64,000 nucleotides of DNA from Tatumella morbirosei (GCF_000757425.2 NZ_JPKR02000005.1:62001-126000), one strand, 5' to 3'. Counted from the first letter of the stretch, positions 27,613-36,566 are shown. Notes: generated by a model from the letters alone, not told the origin. Made by a program: numbers and translations.

Positions 27613-28467
27613 ATGCGATTTCCACGACTGAGACTGACGACTGCCGCTGTTGTTTCATGTGCCTTACTGGCGGCATCTGCCGCGGCACATGCCGAAGATT
27701 TACTGGCAAGAATTAAACAAAATAAACAAATCACCATCGCCACTGAGGCGCGCTATGCACCCTTTGAATCGGTAGTCGATGGCAAGATCGTGGGTTTCGA
27801 TGTCGATCTGATGAACTACATCCTGAAGCAACTGCCGGGTGTCAAAGTGAAACAACTGGATCTGCCTTTCCAGAGTATTTTGCCGGGTCTGGACGCGAAA
27901 AAGTTCGATTTTGTTGTGACTGCGGTGACAGTGAACAAGCAGCGGATGGATAATTTTGCCTTCTCTTCAGCCATTGCTGAATCCACGGTGGCATTGCTTA
28001 AACGCAATGATGACAGTTCTATCAAGTCCCCGGAGGACCTGAGTGGTAAAGTGGTGGGTTCACAGGCGGGATCCGGTCAGTTGCAGATTCTGCAGGACTA
28101 CAACCAGCATCTGAAAAGCGAAGGTAAACCGGGCATAAAAGAAATCCGCCAGTATGTCAGTTTTGACGAAGCTTATGCGGATCTGGCGACCCACCGGCTG
28201 GACGGAGTCGCCCAGTCCCTGGCTAATCTTGGTCCGTTAATCAAAGCGCGGCCTGGCGTGTTCGCGACCCTGCCGGAAATGCTGGGACCGAAAACCTACT
28301 TCGGTTGGGTAGGACGTAAAGATGCTGACAGCCAGTCTCTGGTCACCTTCTTCAGCGACGGTATCGCCAGGGCAGAAAAAGACGGCACCATGACTCGTCT
28401 GCAACAGAAATGGTTTGGCTTTACCACCCAACTGCCGCAAGGCCCAATGCCGGTACCGAAAATCTAA
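27613..28467 (+). CDS. Amino-acid-type ABC substrate-binding protein
   Basis: A 284-residue SBP_bac_3 protein. The signal peptide ends SAAAHA (~residue 27), followed by EDLLARIKQNKQITIATE. The ligand-fold segments YAPFESVVDGKIVGFDVDL and FDFVVTAVTVNKQRMDNF are typical. It delivers a polar solute to the two permeases downstream. An ACCGGAGAG ribosome-binding site precedes the ATG. The ligand is probably a nitrogen compound containing an amide, ureido or amidine group, inferred from the amidohydrolase and DUF1989 genes in the same operon. Confidence 0.88.
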   Translation: MRFPRLRLTTAAVVSCALLAASAAAHAEDLLARIKQNKQITIATEARYAPFESVVDGKIVGFDVDLMNYILKQLPGVKVKQLDLPFQSILPGLDAKKFDFVVTAVTVNKQRMDNFAFSSAIAESTVALLKRNDDSSIKSPEDLSGKVVGSQAGSGQLQILQDYNQHLKSEGKPGIKEIRQYVSFDEAYADLATHRLDGVAQSLANLGPLIKARPGVFATLPEMLGPKTYFGWVGRKDADSQSLVTFFSDGIARAEKDGTMTRLQQKWFGFTTQLPQGPMPVPKI

Positions 28468-28478
28468 GGCCGGCACTG

Positions 28479-29138
28479 ATGACTGATTTTATTCAACGGC
28501 TGGTGATGTATATCCCGCAATTACGCCACGGCGCAATGGTCACGCTGACGTTGTGTGTGGCAGGAATGGCTATTGGCTTTGTGTTGGCGGTGCTGCTCTG
28601 CCAGCTCAGTCAGTCGCGGCATAAAGGGCTGCAGGCCTTCTGTGGCGTTTATTGCAGTTTCTTCCGCGGTACGCCCTTGCTGGCTCAATTGCTGTTGTGC
28701 TTCTACCTGCCTACCGCTCTGGGACTGGATATTCCCGGCAGTATAGCCGCCATTATTGTGCTGGCGATGAATACTTCAGCCTATCAGTCACAGATTCTGC
28801 GCAGCGGGTTTGATGCTATACCGAAGGGTCAGCTTGAAGCTGCCGCCATCTTTGGTATCAGCCGATTCAGAGTACTGTGCAAAATCCAACTGCCTCAGGT
28901 GTTACGCTTAACCCTTAGCGCCCTGGTGTCAGAATTAATCGATGTGATTAAAGTCTCGGCCGTGGTTTCCGTCGTCTCGGTCACAGACTTAATGCGCGTC
29001 GGCCAGCAACTGGTCTCTCAGACTTACCGGCCACTGGAGGTTTATCTGGTGACTGCAGTTTTCTATCTGCTGCTGACCAGTTTGCTGTCGACAGCCGCAT
29101 CGCTGCTGGAAAAACGCTGGAAGGAGCGCTATCAGTGA
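28479..29138 (+). CDS. Amino-acid-type ABC permease 1
   Basis: A 219-residue HisM/GlnP-family permease from ATG 28479 (MTDFIQRLV), 11 bp after the SBP stop; the longer ORF from 28410 only overlaps the SBP gene. The EAA loop LEAAAIFGISRFRVL and ~5 membrane segments are present. Its stop overlaps the start of permease 2 by 4 bp. Confidence 0.88.
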   Translation: MTDFIQRLVMYIPQLRHGAMVTLTLCVAGMAIGFVLAVLLCQLSQSRHKGLQAFCGVYCSFFRGTPLLAQLLLCFYLPTALGLDIPGSIAAIIVLAMNTSAYQSQILRSGFDAIPKGQLEAAAIFGISRFRVLCKIQLPQVLRLTLSALVSELIDVIKVSAVVSVVSVTDLMRVGQQLVSQTYRPLEVYLVTAVFYLLLTSLLSTAASLLEKRWKERYQ

Positions 29139-29782
29139 ATGCTTATCTCACCGATTTACCGCTGTTTGTCCACGCTTTGCTGGTGACCTTACAGATAAGC
29201 CTGGCGGCAGCATTGCTGGGCGGATTATTGGGATTTGGGCTGAATGCTCTGCGGCTTACCCTGCCCGGGTTCATACTGCCCTACCGCTTTTACATCTGGA
29301 TTATCCGGGGTACGCCCTATCTGGCTCAGCTGTTTGTCGCCTATTTTGGTCTGGCGGTAATAGGTATCACCCTCAGTGCGGTACAGGCCACCATCCTGTC
29401 TCTGGCTTTATACAGTGCGGCATATTTTGCCGAGCTGTTCCGTACCGCATGGAATACCGTCCCGGCGGGCCACATCGAGGCCGCTCGTGTCCACGGTATC
29501 GCTGACCGGCGGATTTTCTGGCATATCCAGGCACCACAGGCGTTCAGTTTTTGCCTGCCATTGCTCGGCAACCAGGTCATTCTGACCATTAAAGAGAGCG
29601 CTGTCGCCTCGATTATTACCGTGCCTGAACTGACCATGACCGCAGGCCAGATTGTCAGTGACACCTTTTCTTATGTGGTGCCCTACACCCTGCTGGTACT
29701 GAGCTATTGGTTCCTGACGCAGAGTGTCACTGTTATTTTTCGTTTCGCCGCACAGCGAACCAACCGTTATCTCAAAGGATGA
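29135..29782 (+). CDS. Amino-acid-type ABC permease 2
   Basis: A 215-residue HisM/GlnP-family permease with the loop IEAARVHGIADRRIFW. It starts with GTG at 29135, overlapping permease 1 by 4 bp, and ends 4 bp before the ATPase start. It forms the second half of the heterodimeric channel. Confidence 0.88.
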   Translation: MNAYLTDLPLFVHALLVTLQISLAAALLGGLLGFGLNALRLTLPGFILPYRFYIWIIRGTPYLAQLFVAYFGLAVIGITLSAVQATILSLALYSAAYFAELFRTAWNTVPAGHIEAARVHGIADRRIFWHIQAPQAFSFCLPLLGNQVILTIKESAVASIITVPELTMTAGQIVSDTFSYVVPYTLLVLSYWFLTQSVTVIFRFAAQRTNRYLKG

Positions 29783-29786
29783 TCGT

Positions 29787-30599
29787 ATGACAACCCTTCC
29801 GCTTCTGGAGCTACGCTCCGTGGGTAAATCTTACGGCTCACATCGTGTGCTCAGTGATATCAGTCTGCAGGTGATGCCTGGTGAAATTGTTTCGCTGATA
29901 GGCCCTTCAGGGTCAGGAAAAACCACCGCCCTGCGCTGTATGAATTTTCTTGAGACCTATGATGAAGGTGAAGTGATTATTGCCGGCCAGTTACTCGGCT
30001 ACAGCAGTACTCAACGCGGGGCGAAGTATCAGGACAGCCCTGCCGCTATTGCTGAAGTCCGCCGCCCGTTATCGATGGTCTTTCAGCAGTTCAATCTGTG
30101 GCCCCATATGACGGTGCTGGAGAATGTCATGGCTCCACTGGTACTGGGGAAGAATATTGAAAAACATGAGGCCCGGAATCTGGCGACGGCGGCTCTCGAC
30201 AGAGTCGGAATGCGGCAGAAAATGTCCGCTTATCCGGCACGCTTATCTGGCGGCCAGCAACAGCGGGTTGGTATCGCACGGGCACTGGCAGTCGAGCCAC
30301 AGCTGATGCTGCTGGATGAACCGACCTCTGCCCTCGACCCTGAACTGGTGGAAGAGGTATTGCAGGTCATTTCATCACTGGCCAGTGCCGGGATGACCAT
30401 GGTGATGGTCACCCATGAGATGAGTTTTGCCGCCAAAATCTCCAGTCAGGTGGTATTTATGGAGGCGGGAAAAATTATCGAAACCGGTCCGCCTCAAAAA
30501 TTGTTCCATGCCCCTGAGACAGAACGCTTACAAACGTTTCTGCGCCCCTGGTTTAACCGCAGTCTTAATTTTTCTGATAACAAGGAACTGGTGTCATGA
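29787..30599 (+). CDS. Amino-acid-type ABC ATPase
   Basis: A 270-residue ATPase from ATG 29787 (MTTLPLLEL). Walker A GPSGSGKTT, Q-loop VFQQFNLWPHM, signature LSGGQQQRVGIARAL and Walker B LLDEPTSALDPEL are all intact, in contrast with the frameshifted paralogue at 19178. The gene end overlaps the M20 hydrolase start by 4 bp (ATGA), so transport and hydrolysis are made together. Confidence 0.92.
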   Translation: MTTLPLLELRSVGKSYGSHRVLSDISLQVMPGEIVSLIGPSGSGKTTALRCMNFLETYDEGEVIIAGQLLGYSSTQRGAKYQDSPAAIAEVRRPLSMVFQQFNLWPHMTVLENVMAPLVLGKNIEKHEARNLATAALDRVGMRQKMSAYPARLSGGQQQRVGIARALAVEPQLMLLDEPTSALDPELVEEVLQVISSLASAGMTMVMVTHEMSFAAKISSQVVFMEAGKIIETGPPQKLFHAPETERLQTFLRPWFNRSLNFSDNKELVS

Positions 30600-31855
30600 G
30601 CAACTCCTGTGCCGGTAAACTGGCAATGGCGATTAACCAACAGCGCCTGGTGGACTCGCTGGAACAGTTGGCCCGCTTTGGCGCCACAGCTGATGGCGGG
30701 GTCAACCGCCAGGCACTGTCAGTACTGGACCTGCAGGCAAGGCGCTGGCTGATCGGGCAGGCCGAATCGTTGGGCTGTAGCGTGTTTACCGATGACAGTG
30801 CCAATCTGTTTTTTCGCCGCCCCGGGACCTCAGACTTGCCGCCGGTCGTCACCGGCAGCCATACCGACACCCAGCCGAGCGGCGGAAAGTACGATGGCTG
30901 TCTGGGAGTGATGGCCGGATTAGAGTGCATTGCCGCACTGAATGATGCCGGCATCACCACCTTACGCCCGGTAGAAGTTGCGGTCTGGATGAATGAAGAA
31001 GGCAGCCGTTTCTCTCCGGGGGCGATGGGATCCAGTGCGTTTGTCTATCCTGAACGTCTGTCACACTATCTGCAGGCCACCGATGCGGATCAGGTGACTT
31101 TGCAGCAAGCATTGACCGATCATCATCAGGCGTTCCCCGGGCTGCCACACCGTGCGCCAATACCGATGTCCGCTTTCCTGGAGCTGCACATTGAACAAGG
31201 CCCGGTGCTGGAAAAGGCAGGCATCAGCCTGGGGGCTGTCACCGGTATTCAGGGCGTGCGCTGGTACCAGGTCATTTGTGAAGGAAGTGCCGCACACGCA
31301 GGCACCACTCCCATGCACCTGCGTCGCGATGCCATGTCACTGGCGATGACTGCGACTGAACAGCTCCGTCAACTGGGTGATGCGCTGGCCGGCAGCGAAT
31401 TACGGATCACCTTTGGCCGCTGGCAGGTCGAACCCAATGCTATCAATACTATTCCTGCCAGAGTGACCTTTAGCGTTGACTTTCGGCATGCAGACCCGAC
31501 CGTACTGGAGGCTTTCGATCAGCAACTGAAAGAATGTTTGCCTGATTATTGTCAGGCGACTGCCGGCTTTATTCACCCACCGGTACAGTTCCCTGAGGCG
31601 ATTGTCTCGACCGTAACCGCCGCCTGCCAGGCCCTGAACCAACCCTTTATTCCGCTGCGGTCCGGAGCATTTCACGATGCGATGTACCTGGCCGCCCATT
31701 GCCCGACCGGAATGATCTTTGTGCCGAGCCGGGACGGTATCAGCCACAACCCCGCAGAATTTACTGAGCCTGCGGATCTCACCGCCGGCACCCGGGTCCT
31801 TGCCTGGTGTCTGGCCGAACTTGCTAATCAATCTGAAACACCGGAGATTTTATGA
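30596..31855 (+). CDS. M20-family Zn amidohydrolase (allantoate/N-carbamoyl-amino acid hydrolase type)
   Basis: A 419-residue di-metal hydrolase of the AllC / beta-ureidopropionase / L-carbamoylase group. Metal-site motifs are GSHTDTQPSGGKYDG (~residue 83), NEEGSRF (~130) and HIEQGPVLE (~197). The dimerisation-lid segment HAGTTPM follows. These enzymes cleave ureido or amide bonds and release ammonia. The choice between allantoate, N-carbamoyl amino acids and related compounds cannot be made from sequence. It overlaps the ATPase and DUF1989 genes by 4 bp each, so it acts on what the importer brings in. Confidence 0.87.
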   Translation: MSNSCAGKLAMAINQQRLVDSLEQLARFGATADGGVNRQALSVLDLQARRWLIGQAESLGCSVFTDDSANLFFRRPGTSDLPPVVTGSHTDTQPSGGKYDGCLGVMAGLECIAALNDAGITTLRPVEVAVWMNEEGSRFSPGAMGSSAFVYPERLSHYLQATDADQVTLQQALTDHHQAFPGLPHRAPIPMSAFLELHIEQGPVLEKAGISLGAVTGIQGVRWYQVICEGSAAHAGTTPMHLRRDAMSLAMTATEQLRQLGDALAGSELRITFGRWQVEPNAINTIPARVTFSVDFRHADPTVLEAFDQQLKECLPDYCQATAGFIHPPVQFPEAIVSTVTAACQALNQPFIPLRSGAFHDAMYLAAHCPTGMIFVPSRDGISHNPAEFTEPADLTAGTRVLAWCLAELANQSETPEIL

Positions 31856-32550
31856 ACGACACCACTTACCCAGCCTGCTGCCATAAAGATAACGGCACCT
31901 CATTAGGCCATAACGCAACGCTGGAACAACCCATTTCGGCCGATGGCACCCCGGAAACCGGCAAAACCTATACTGTGCCAGCACGTTGTGGACGGGCAGT
32001 GAAACTGAAAAAAGGCCAGGTGATCACTATCACCAATACCCACGGGACTCAGGTCTGTGACACATGGATGTTTAATACAGAGGATATGAGCGAATTTCTG
32101 TCGATGGAACACGCCCGCGCGTTTATCGATAAAATCATTCCTAAGCCTGGCGATGCCCTGGTGACTAACCAGCGCCGGCCGATTGGTGAACTGATTGCCG
32201 ACACCTCGCCAGGTATTCACGATACCCTGATGGCAGCCTGTGATTTGTATCGTTATACTAACCTCGGTGTTGAAGGCTACCACGACAGCTGTGCTGACAA
32301 TATGCGGATGGCGTTAAACGCTATCGGCCTGCGTGCCAGAGAAGTTCCTCAACCCTTTAACTTATGGATGAATATCCCGGTAAAACCGGATTACACTGTT
32401 GACTGGTTGCCGCCGGTGTCAAAACCAGGCGATTATGTACAGATTCGTGCCACGATGGATTGTGTGGTAGTGATGTCCGCCTGCCCTCAGGACATTGTGC
32501 CAATCAATGACCTCAATCCGGTCGATGTGCATTTCGTGGTCAATGACTGA
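31852..32550 (+). CDS. DUF1989 (urea-carboxylase-associated) family protein
   Basis: A 232-residue protein with the family blocks GTQVCDTWMF, SPGIHDTLMAACD, YHDSCADNM, PFNLWMNIPV and the C-terminal MSACPQD. The conserved Cys/His residues suggest a metal site. Paired members next to urea carboxylase act as carboxyguanidine deiminase subunits in guanidine degradation. Here a single gene occurs, without a urea carboxylase or allophanate hydrolase in view, and coupled (4-bp overlap) to an M20 hydrolase. A separate amidine/ureido-cleaving step is an inference; the reaction is unknown. Confidence 0.82.
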   Translation: MNDTTYPACCHKDNGTSLGHNATLEQPISADGTPETGKTYTVPARCGRAVKLKKGQVITITNTHGTQVCDTWMFNTEDMSEFLSMEHARAFIDKIIPKPGDALVTNQRRPIGELIADTSPGIHDTLMAACDLYRYTNLGVEGYHDSCADNMRMALNAIGLRAREVPQPFNLWMNIPVKPDYTVDWLPPVSKPGDYVQIRATMDCVVVMSACPQDIVPINDLNPVDVHFVVND

Positions 32551-32558
32551 TACTGCTG

Positions 32559-32584
32559 ACGGCCTCATGATGAGGTCGTTTTTC
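32559..32584 (+). terminator. Intrinsic terminator after the DUF1989 gene
   Basis: Stem ACGGCCTC / GAGGTCGT (8 bp with one G-U), 5-nt loop, followed by TTTTTC. It ends the nitrogen operon 8 bp after the DUF1989 stop and partly isolates the XRE-cupin gene that begins at 32601. Confidence 0.85.
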
Positions 32585-32600
32585 ATTCCAGAGAGTACTG

Positions 32601-33215
32601 ATGGCTAATACTGAAAAAAAAACCACGCAGAATGCAGCTTCAGGGAATTCCGCCAGCCTGCCAGGGCTGGGAGGACGGCTGAAACATGCCCGACTGGTTG
32701 CAGAACTGACACTCAAACAAGTCGCAGTACAGGCTGGATGTTCTGAGAGTCTGATTTCCAAACTCGAACACGATGCTGCTTCACCGTCGCTGGCGATGCT
32801 TCACCGTCTGGCACGGGCACTGAATACCAATATTTCAGATCTGACTGCCGAAACCTGGGAACAGGAAGAACCCGTACAAACGGCATCAAAACGTTCCCGA
32901 ACCCGGTTTGTCAAACGCAATAAAGGCGGAGGGATTGAGTTGGAACGGCTGACGCCTTCACGTAAGGGAATGTTATTACAGGGAAACATCCATATTATAG
33001 CGCCTGACACCCGCAGTGACGGGCTGATTGAACATCAGGGTGAAGAGATGGGCTATGTATTAACAGGGAGTATTGAACTGATTCTGGGTGACAAAAGCTA
33101 TTCGCTGTCTGCCGGCGATTCATTCCACTTTCCCAGCCATATTCCTCACGGCTATCATAACCACGGGGATGAAGAGGCACAGGTACTATGGGTTAATACC
33201 CCCGTCACCTTCTGA
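32601..33215 (+). CDS. XRE-family regulator with C-terminal cupin domain
   Basis: A 204-residue protein with a helix-turn-helix (~residues 30-80: LTLKQVAVQAGCSESLISK) and a cupin domain (~125-200: HQGEEMGYVLTG, HFPSHIPHGYHNHGD). The N-terminal ~20 residues are a low-complexity Ser/Asn/Lys tail. It lies just after the terminator of the ABC-M20-DUF1989 operon and 500 bp before the purine operon, so it could regulate either or both. It has the same architecture as the regulator at 4979. Confidence 0.87.
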   Translation: MANTEKKTTQNAASGNSASLPGLGGRLKHARLVAELTLKQVAVQAGCSESLISKLEHDAASPSLAMLHRLARALNTNISDLTAETWEQEEPVQTASKRSRTRFVKRNKGGGIELERLTPSRKGMLLQGNIHIIAPDTRSDGLIEHQGEEMGYVLTGSIELILGDKSYSLSAGDSFHFPSHIPHGYHNHGDEEAQVLWVNTPVTF

Positions 33216-33263
33216 CATCGGGTAATCGGCCGGTTTGTCTGGTCTTCAGCTTGCCACAGCCGG

Positions 33264-33302
33264 ATGTTTTCAGGTGACAGAATGACTGCGCACCTGAAAC
33301 AT
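33264..33302. terminator. Long hairpin after the XRE-cupin gene
   Basis: ATGTTTTCAGGTG pairs with CACCTGAAACAT with one bulged T and a 14-nt loop. It begins ~49 bp after the XRE-cupin stop. There is no U-run, so it is a possible factor-dependent terminator or processing hairpin. Confidence 0.4.
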
Positions 33303-33491
33303 TCAGATCATTTTACTGCAGCTATGCGGCCTGTAGTTTCATCTCCACGTAAGCGTTGACGCCACTCTCCTGTTATACGGGTGCTGATAGAAATCATTAT
33401 TTCTATAACTTTAAACAGGTTACCTCCCCGGATAACCCGCTCACCCGTCTGTTGCCTGTTGTTTTATCGTCATCCCGTTACGCTAAGTCAC

Positions 33492-33517
33492 GGTGCAAAA
33501 GCATTATTTTAGTGCAC
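33492..33517 (+). promoter_or_regulatory. Possible NtrC half-site pair
   Basis: GGTGCA (33492-33497) and TGCAC (33513-33517) are each a perfect NtrC half-site and face each other across 15 bp. Read as two 17-mer sites (33481-33497 and 33513-33529), each has one good half, and their centres are 32 bp apart, at about -198 and -166 from the predicted sigma-54 start. This is suggestive only. Confidence 0.4.
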
Positions 33518-33660
33518 ACATAAAACTCCATGAACCAAAAAACGACAAATCAGGAAATTATGAGTCTGTTGTTTCACTAAGGCAGTTTGTAAAAAATTTT
33601 CCTTAATTCGTCGTAGTTTAGCCAGCACGGGTCGATATCAGCCCCACAGTGGGCCAGGGA

Positions 33661-33676
33661 TGGCCTGATTATTGCT
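33661..33676 (+). promoter_or_regulatory. Sigma-54 (RpoN)-type promoter
   Basis: TGGCCTGATTATTGCT has GG at 33662-33663 and GC at 33674-33675, exactly 12 bp apart, with a good TTGC -12 element. The predicted start is near 33687, ~29 nt before ATG 33716, which has a CGGAG ribosome-binding site. Confidence 0.7.
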
Positions 33677-33715
33677 TTGGATAGGAAACTTTAGTTTCCC
33701 CCCGGAGCGAACCCG

Positions 33716-35119
33716 ATGAATAAAACCCATGAAACCGGGCTGTTATATGGCCTGAATGAGAAGATACCGACCGTCCCCGCGATTTTTACCGCTATTCAGC
33801 ACATGCTGGCCAGTATCGTCGGTATTATCACCCCGCCTTTGATCATAGGTTCTACGCTGGGGCTGAATGCCTACATGCCCTATCTGATTAGCATGTCATT
33901 ATTTGCCTCCGGTCTGGGGACCATCCTGCAGGCCGGACGTTTCTTTTCCATCGGGGCGGGGATGATTTGTCTGCAGGGCACCAGCTTTGCATTTCTGGGA
34001 GTGATTATTTCCGGCGGGATGATGATCAAAGGCCAGGGGGGAACTCCGGAGCAGATTCTGGCCATGATCTTTGGTTGCAACCTGGTGGCAGCGATTATCC
34101 CGCTGATCGTCAGCCGCTTTATCCATACCTTTTCACGGCTGCTGACCCCGCTGGTGACCGGCAGCGTGATTGTGCTGATCGGTATCAGTCTGATTAAAGT
34201 CAGCATCAGTGACTGGGGCGGCGGTTTCGGTGCAGCAGATTTCGGTTCTCCGCGTAACCTGGGGCTGGGCGCGCTGACTCTGATTGTAATTGTGCTGATG
34301 AACTGTAGCCGCTCCCCCTGGCTTAGACTATCCGGGATTGTGACCGGGATTGTCGTGGGTAGTGTGGCCGCCTGGCTGACCGGTTCTTTCCATCCGCAAT
34401 TTTCCTCCGGCGGGCAGTTACTGACCGTGCCGGTCCCGTTCCGTTTCGGTGTGGCGTTTAACCTGAGTGTGTTTATTCCAATCGCCCTGGTCTCACTGAT
34501 TTCGATAATCGAAGCCGTGGGCGACCTGACAGCCAACTGTATGCTGTCAAAACAGCCGGTTGAAGGCCCTGAATTTGAAAAACGTATCAAGGGTGGAATC
34601 CTCGGTGACGGTGTCAGTTGCATCCTGGCCGCCGCTTTCTCCTCTTTCCCGAATACCACATTTGCCCAGAACAACGGCGTGATTCAGATGACGCAGGTTG
34701 CCAGCCGTTACGCGGGCTTCTGGATTGGCGGCATCTTTGTGCTGCTCGGCCTGTTCCCGATGTTCAGCCATGTGCTGGAGCAGTTGCCACCTCCGGTGCT
34801 TGGCGGTGCCACACTGGTGATGTTTGGCAACGTCGTCGCCGCAGGGATTCGGATTATGACCCGCGAGACCATCGATAACCGCGGCATGCTGATTATTGCC
34901 ATCTCGTTTGGTGTCGGTCTGGGAATTGAGGCCCAGCCGGATGTGATCAAAGAGCTACCGGCCTTTATCCGCACCCTGCTACAGAGCGCGGTCACCAGCG
35001 GCGGTATCCTTGCGATTCTGCTGAACCTGGTACTGCCACGCTCAAAGCATAAACCCGAAGTAAATACTCACACTCATAATGAAAGCAGCAGTTCAATTTC
35101 AGGAGAAACGCATGTCTGA
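33716..35119 (+). CDS. Xanthine/uracil-type permease (NCS2 / nucleobase-ascorbate transporter family)
   Basis: A 467-residue, ~14-helix NAT/NCS2 transporter. The family signature region reads QNNGVIQMTQVASRY (~residue 322), with the substrate-site segment IIEAVGDLTANC before it. It is nearest in layout to the UacT/XanQ purine carriers (urate, xanthine, 8-oxoguanine) that work by proton symport. The next gene starts within its last codons (8-bp overlap) and encodes a purine-type deaminase, so the substrate is probably an aminopurine such as guanine or 8-oxoguanine. Confidence 0.88.
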   Translation: MNKTHETGLLYGLNEKIPTVPAIFTAIQHMLASIVGIITPPLIIGSTLGLNAYMPYLISMSLFASGLGTILQAGRFFSIGAGMICLQGTSFAFLGVIISGGMMIKGQGGTPEQILAMIFGCNLVAAIIPLIVSRFIHTFSRLLTPLVTGSVIVLIGISLIKVSISDWGGGFGAADFGSPRNLGLGALTLIVIVLMNCSRSPWLRLSGIVTGIVVGSVAAWLTGSFHPQFSSGGQLLTVPVPFRFGVAFNLSVFIPIALVSLISIIEAVGDLTANCMLSKQPVEGPEFEKRIKGGILGDGVSCILAAAFSSFPNTTFAQNNGVIQMTQVASRYAGFWIGGIFVLLGLFPMFSHVLEQLPPPVLGGATLVMFGNVVAAGIRIMTRETIDNRGMLIIAISFGVGLGIEAQPDVIKELPAFIRTLLQSAVTSGGILAILLNLVLPRSKHKPEVNTHTHNESSSSISGETHV

Positions 35120-36494
35120 ACAGCACCCGGTTTCCGGCACCTCCGGGCGCAGGATTTGGATTAAACAGCCACTGGCCTGCTTTACTGCCAGCGACCAACA
35201 GGCCAGCGGTGGCCTGGTGATCACCGGAAATACTATCAGTGAAGTGCTGGCCGCTGGACAGCAGCCGTCGCAACCCTGTGATGAAGTGTTTGATGCCCGT
35301 GAACACGTGGTGCTCCCCGGGTTGGTAAACACTCACCATCATTTTTATCAGACCCTGACCCGGGCCTGGGGACCGGTGGTCAGTGAGCCGCTGTTTCCCT
35401 GGCTGCAACAGTTATATCCGGTCTGGGCAAAACTGACGCCAGAGGCACTGGCTCTGGCGACCGAAGTGGCGATGGCGGAGTTGTTACTCTCAGGTTGTAC
35501 CACCACCAGCGACCACCACTATCTGTTCCCTCAGGGAATGGAAGATGCCATCGATATTGAAGCTGAAGTGGTCAGCCGCATGGGAATGCGGGCCATGCTG
35601 ACCCGGGGTTCGATGAGCCTCGGCCAGGCCTCCGGTGGTCTGCCTCCGGAGCATACGGTTCAGACTGCGGAAGATATTCTGGCGGACAGTGAACGCCTGA
35701 TTAAACGTTATCATCAGCGTGGTGACGGCGCACAGATTCAGATTGCCTTAGCGCCATGCTCTCCTTTTTCGGTCACCACTGATATCATGCGCGCCAGCGC
35801 AGAAATGGCTGAAGCTCTGGACGTCCGTTTACATACCCATCTGGCCGAAACGCTGGATGAAGAAGAGTTTTGTCTGAAACGCTTCGGTTTGCGTACCGTT
35901 GATTATCTGGATTCGGTGGGCTGGTTAAGTCACCGGACCTGGCTTGCTCACGGTATTCACTTCAATCAACAGGAAATTGAACGTCTGGGAGCTGCCGGCT
36001 GCGCGATATGCCATTGTCCGGTCTCTAATATGCGCCTCGCTTCCGGTATCTGCAGAACGCTGGAACTGGAACAGGCCGGTGCGGTGATAAGCCTGGGCGT
36101 TGATGGATCGGCCTCAAACGATGCCTCCAACATGATGTACGAAGCCCGCCAGACGCTGTATCTGCAGCGTTTACGTTACGGGGCCAGAGACATTACCCCG
36201 GAACTGATCCTGCGCTGGGCTACCCTCGGGGGGGCGAAAGCCCTGGGGCGCAGCGATATCGGACAGTTGTCGGTCGGTAAACAGGCAGATATTGCCCTGT
36301 ACCGGCTGGATGATTTGCGCTTCAGCGGCAGTCATGATCCACTGGCAGCTTTACTGCTATGCGGTGCGGAACAGGCGGACCGGGTGATGATTGGCGGCAC
36401 ATGGCGGGTTACCGACGGCAGGATTGTCGGGCTGGATACCGAGGCATTGATTGCCCGTCACCGTCAGGCAGCAAAGCAACTGCTCATGGCATAA
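35112..36494 (+). CDS. 8-oxoguanine/guanine-type deaminase (amidohydrolase superfamily)
   Basis: A 460-residue Zn-dependent aminohydrolase from ATG 35112, preceded by AGGAG. Metal ligands are the HxH of LVNTHHHFYQT (~residue 74), the His of THLAETLDEE and the Asp of GVDGSASNDASN. This set marks the 8-oxoguanine deaminase / AtzB-TrzN-like branch. It releases ammonia from an aminated purine or triazine-type ring. It overlaps the permease gene by 8 bp; with the sigma-54 promoter this supports use of purines as nitrogen source. Substrate preference is inferred. Confidence 0.85.
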   Translation: MSEQHPVSGTSGRRIWIKQPLACFTASDQQASGGLVITGNTISEVLAAGQQPSQPCDEVFDAREHVVLPGLVNTHHHFYQTLTRAWGPVVSEPLFPWLQQLYPVWAKLTPEALALATEVAMAELLLSGCTTTSDHHYLFPQGMEDAIDIEAEVVSRMGMRAMLTRGSMSLGQASGGLPPEHTVQTAEDILADSERLIKRYHQRGDGAQIQIALAPCSPFSVTTDIMRASAEMAEALDVRLHTHLAETLDEEEFCLKRFGLRTVDYLDSVGWLSHRTWLAHGIHFNQQEIERLGAAGCAICHCPVSNMRLASGICRTLELEQAGAVISLGVDGSASNDASNMMYEARQTLYLQRLRYGARDITPELILRWATLGGAKALGRSDIGQLSVGKQADIALYRLDDLRFSGSHDPLAALLLCGAEQADRVMIGGTWRVTDGRIVGLDTEALIARHRQAAKQLLMA

Positions 36495-36566
36495 CACTAT
36501 AAAACAGCGGGGCGGCATTGACTGCCCCCGCATAAAAGTAATGTGGCAAATAAACGGGAATGACTG

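Larger units (their letters stand above)
33216..33660. other. Intergenic region upstream of the purine-type operon
   Basis: About 445 bp without a gene. It contains a long imperfect hairpin (33264-33302), a TGCA-type dyad (33492-33517) and ends at the sigma-54 promoter. I looked for a purine riboswitch aptamer and found none. Confidence 0.5.

Noticed and set aside
33216-33715. Purine riboswitch before the permease
   Set aside because: No aptamer-like three-way junction or conserved loop sequences could be found; a sigma-54 promoter explains regulation better.
33880-34674. A 264-codon ORF on the minus strand inside the permease gene
   Set aside because: It lies fully antisense to a clear NCS2 permease, has no ribosome-binding site, and its composition is that of a GC-skewed shadow frame.
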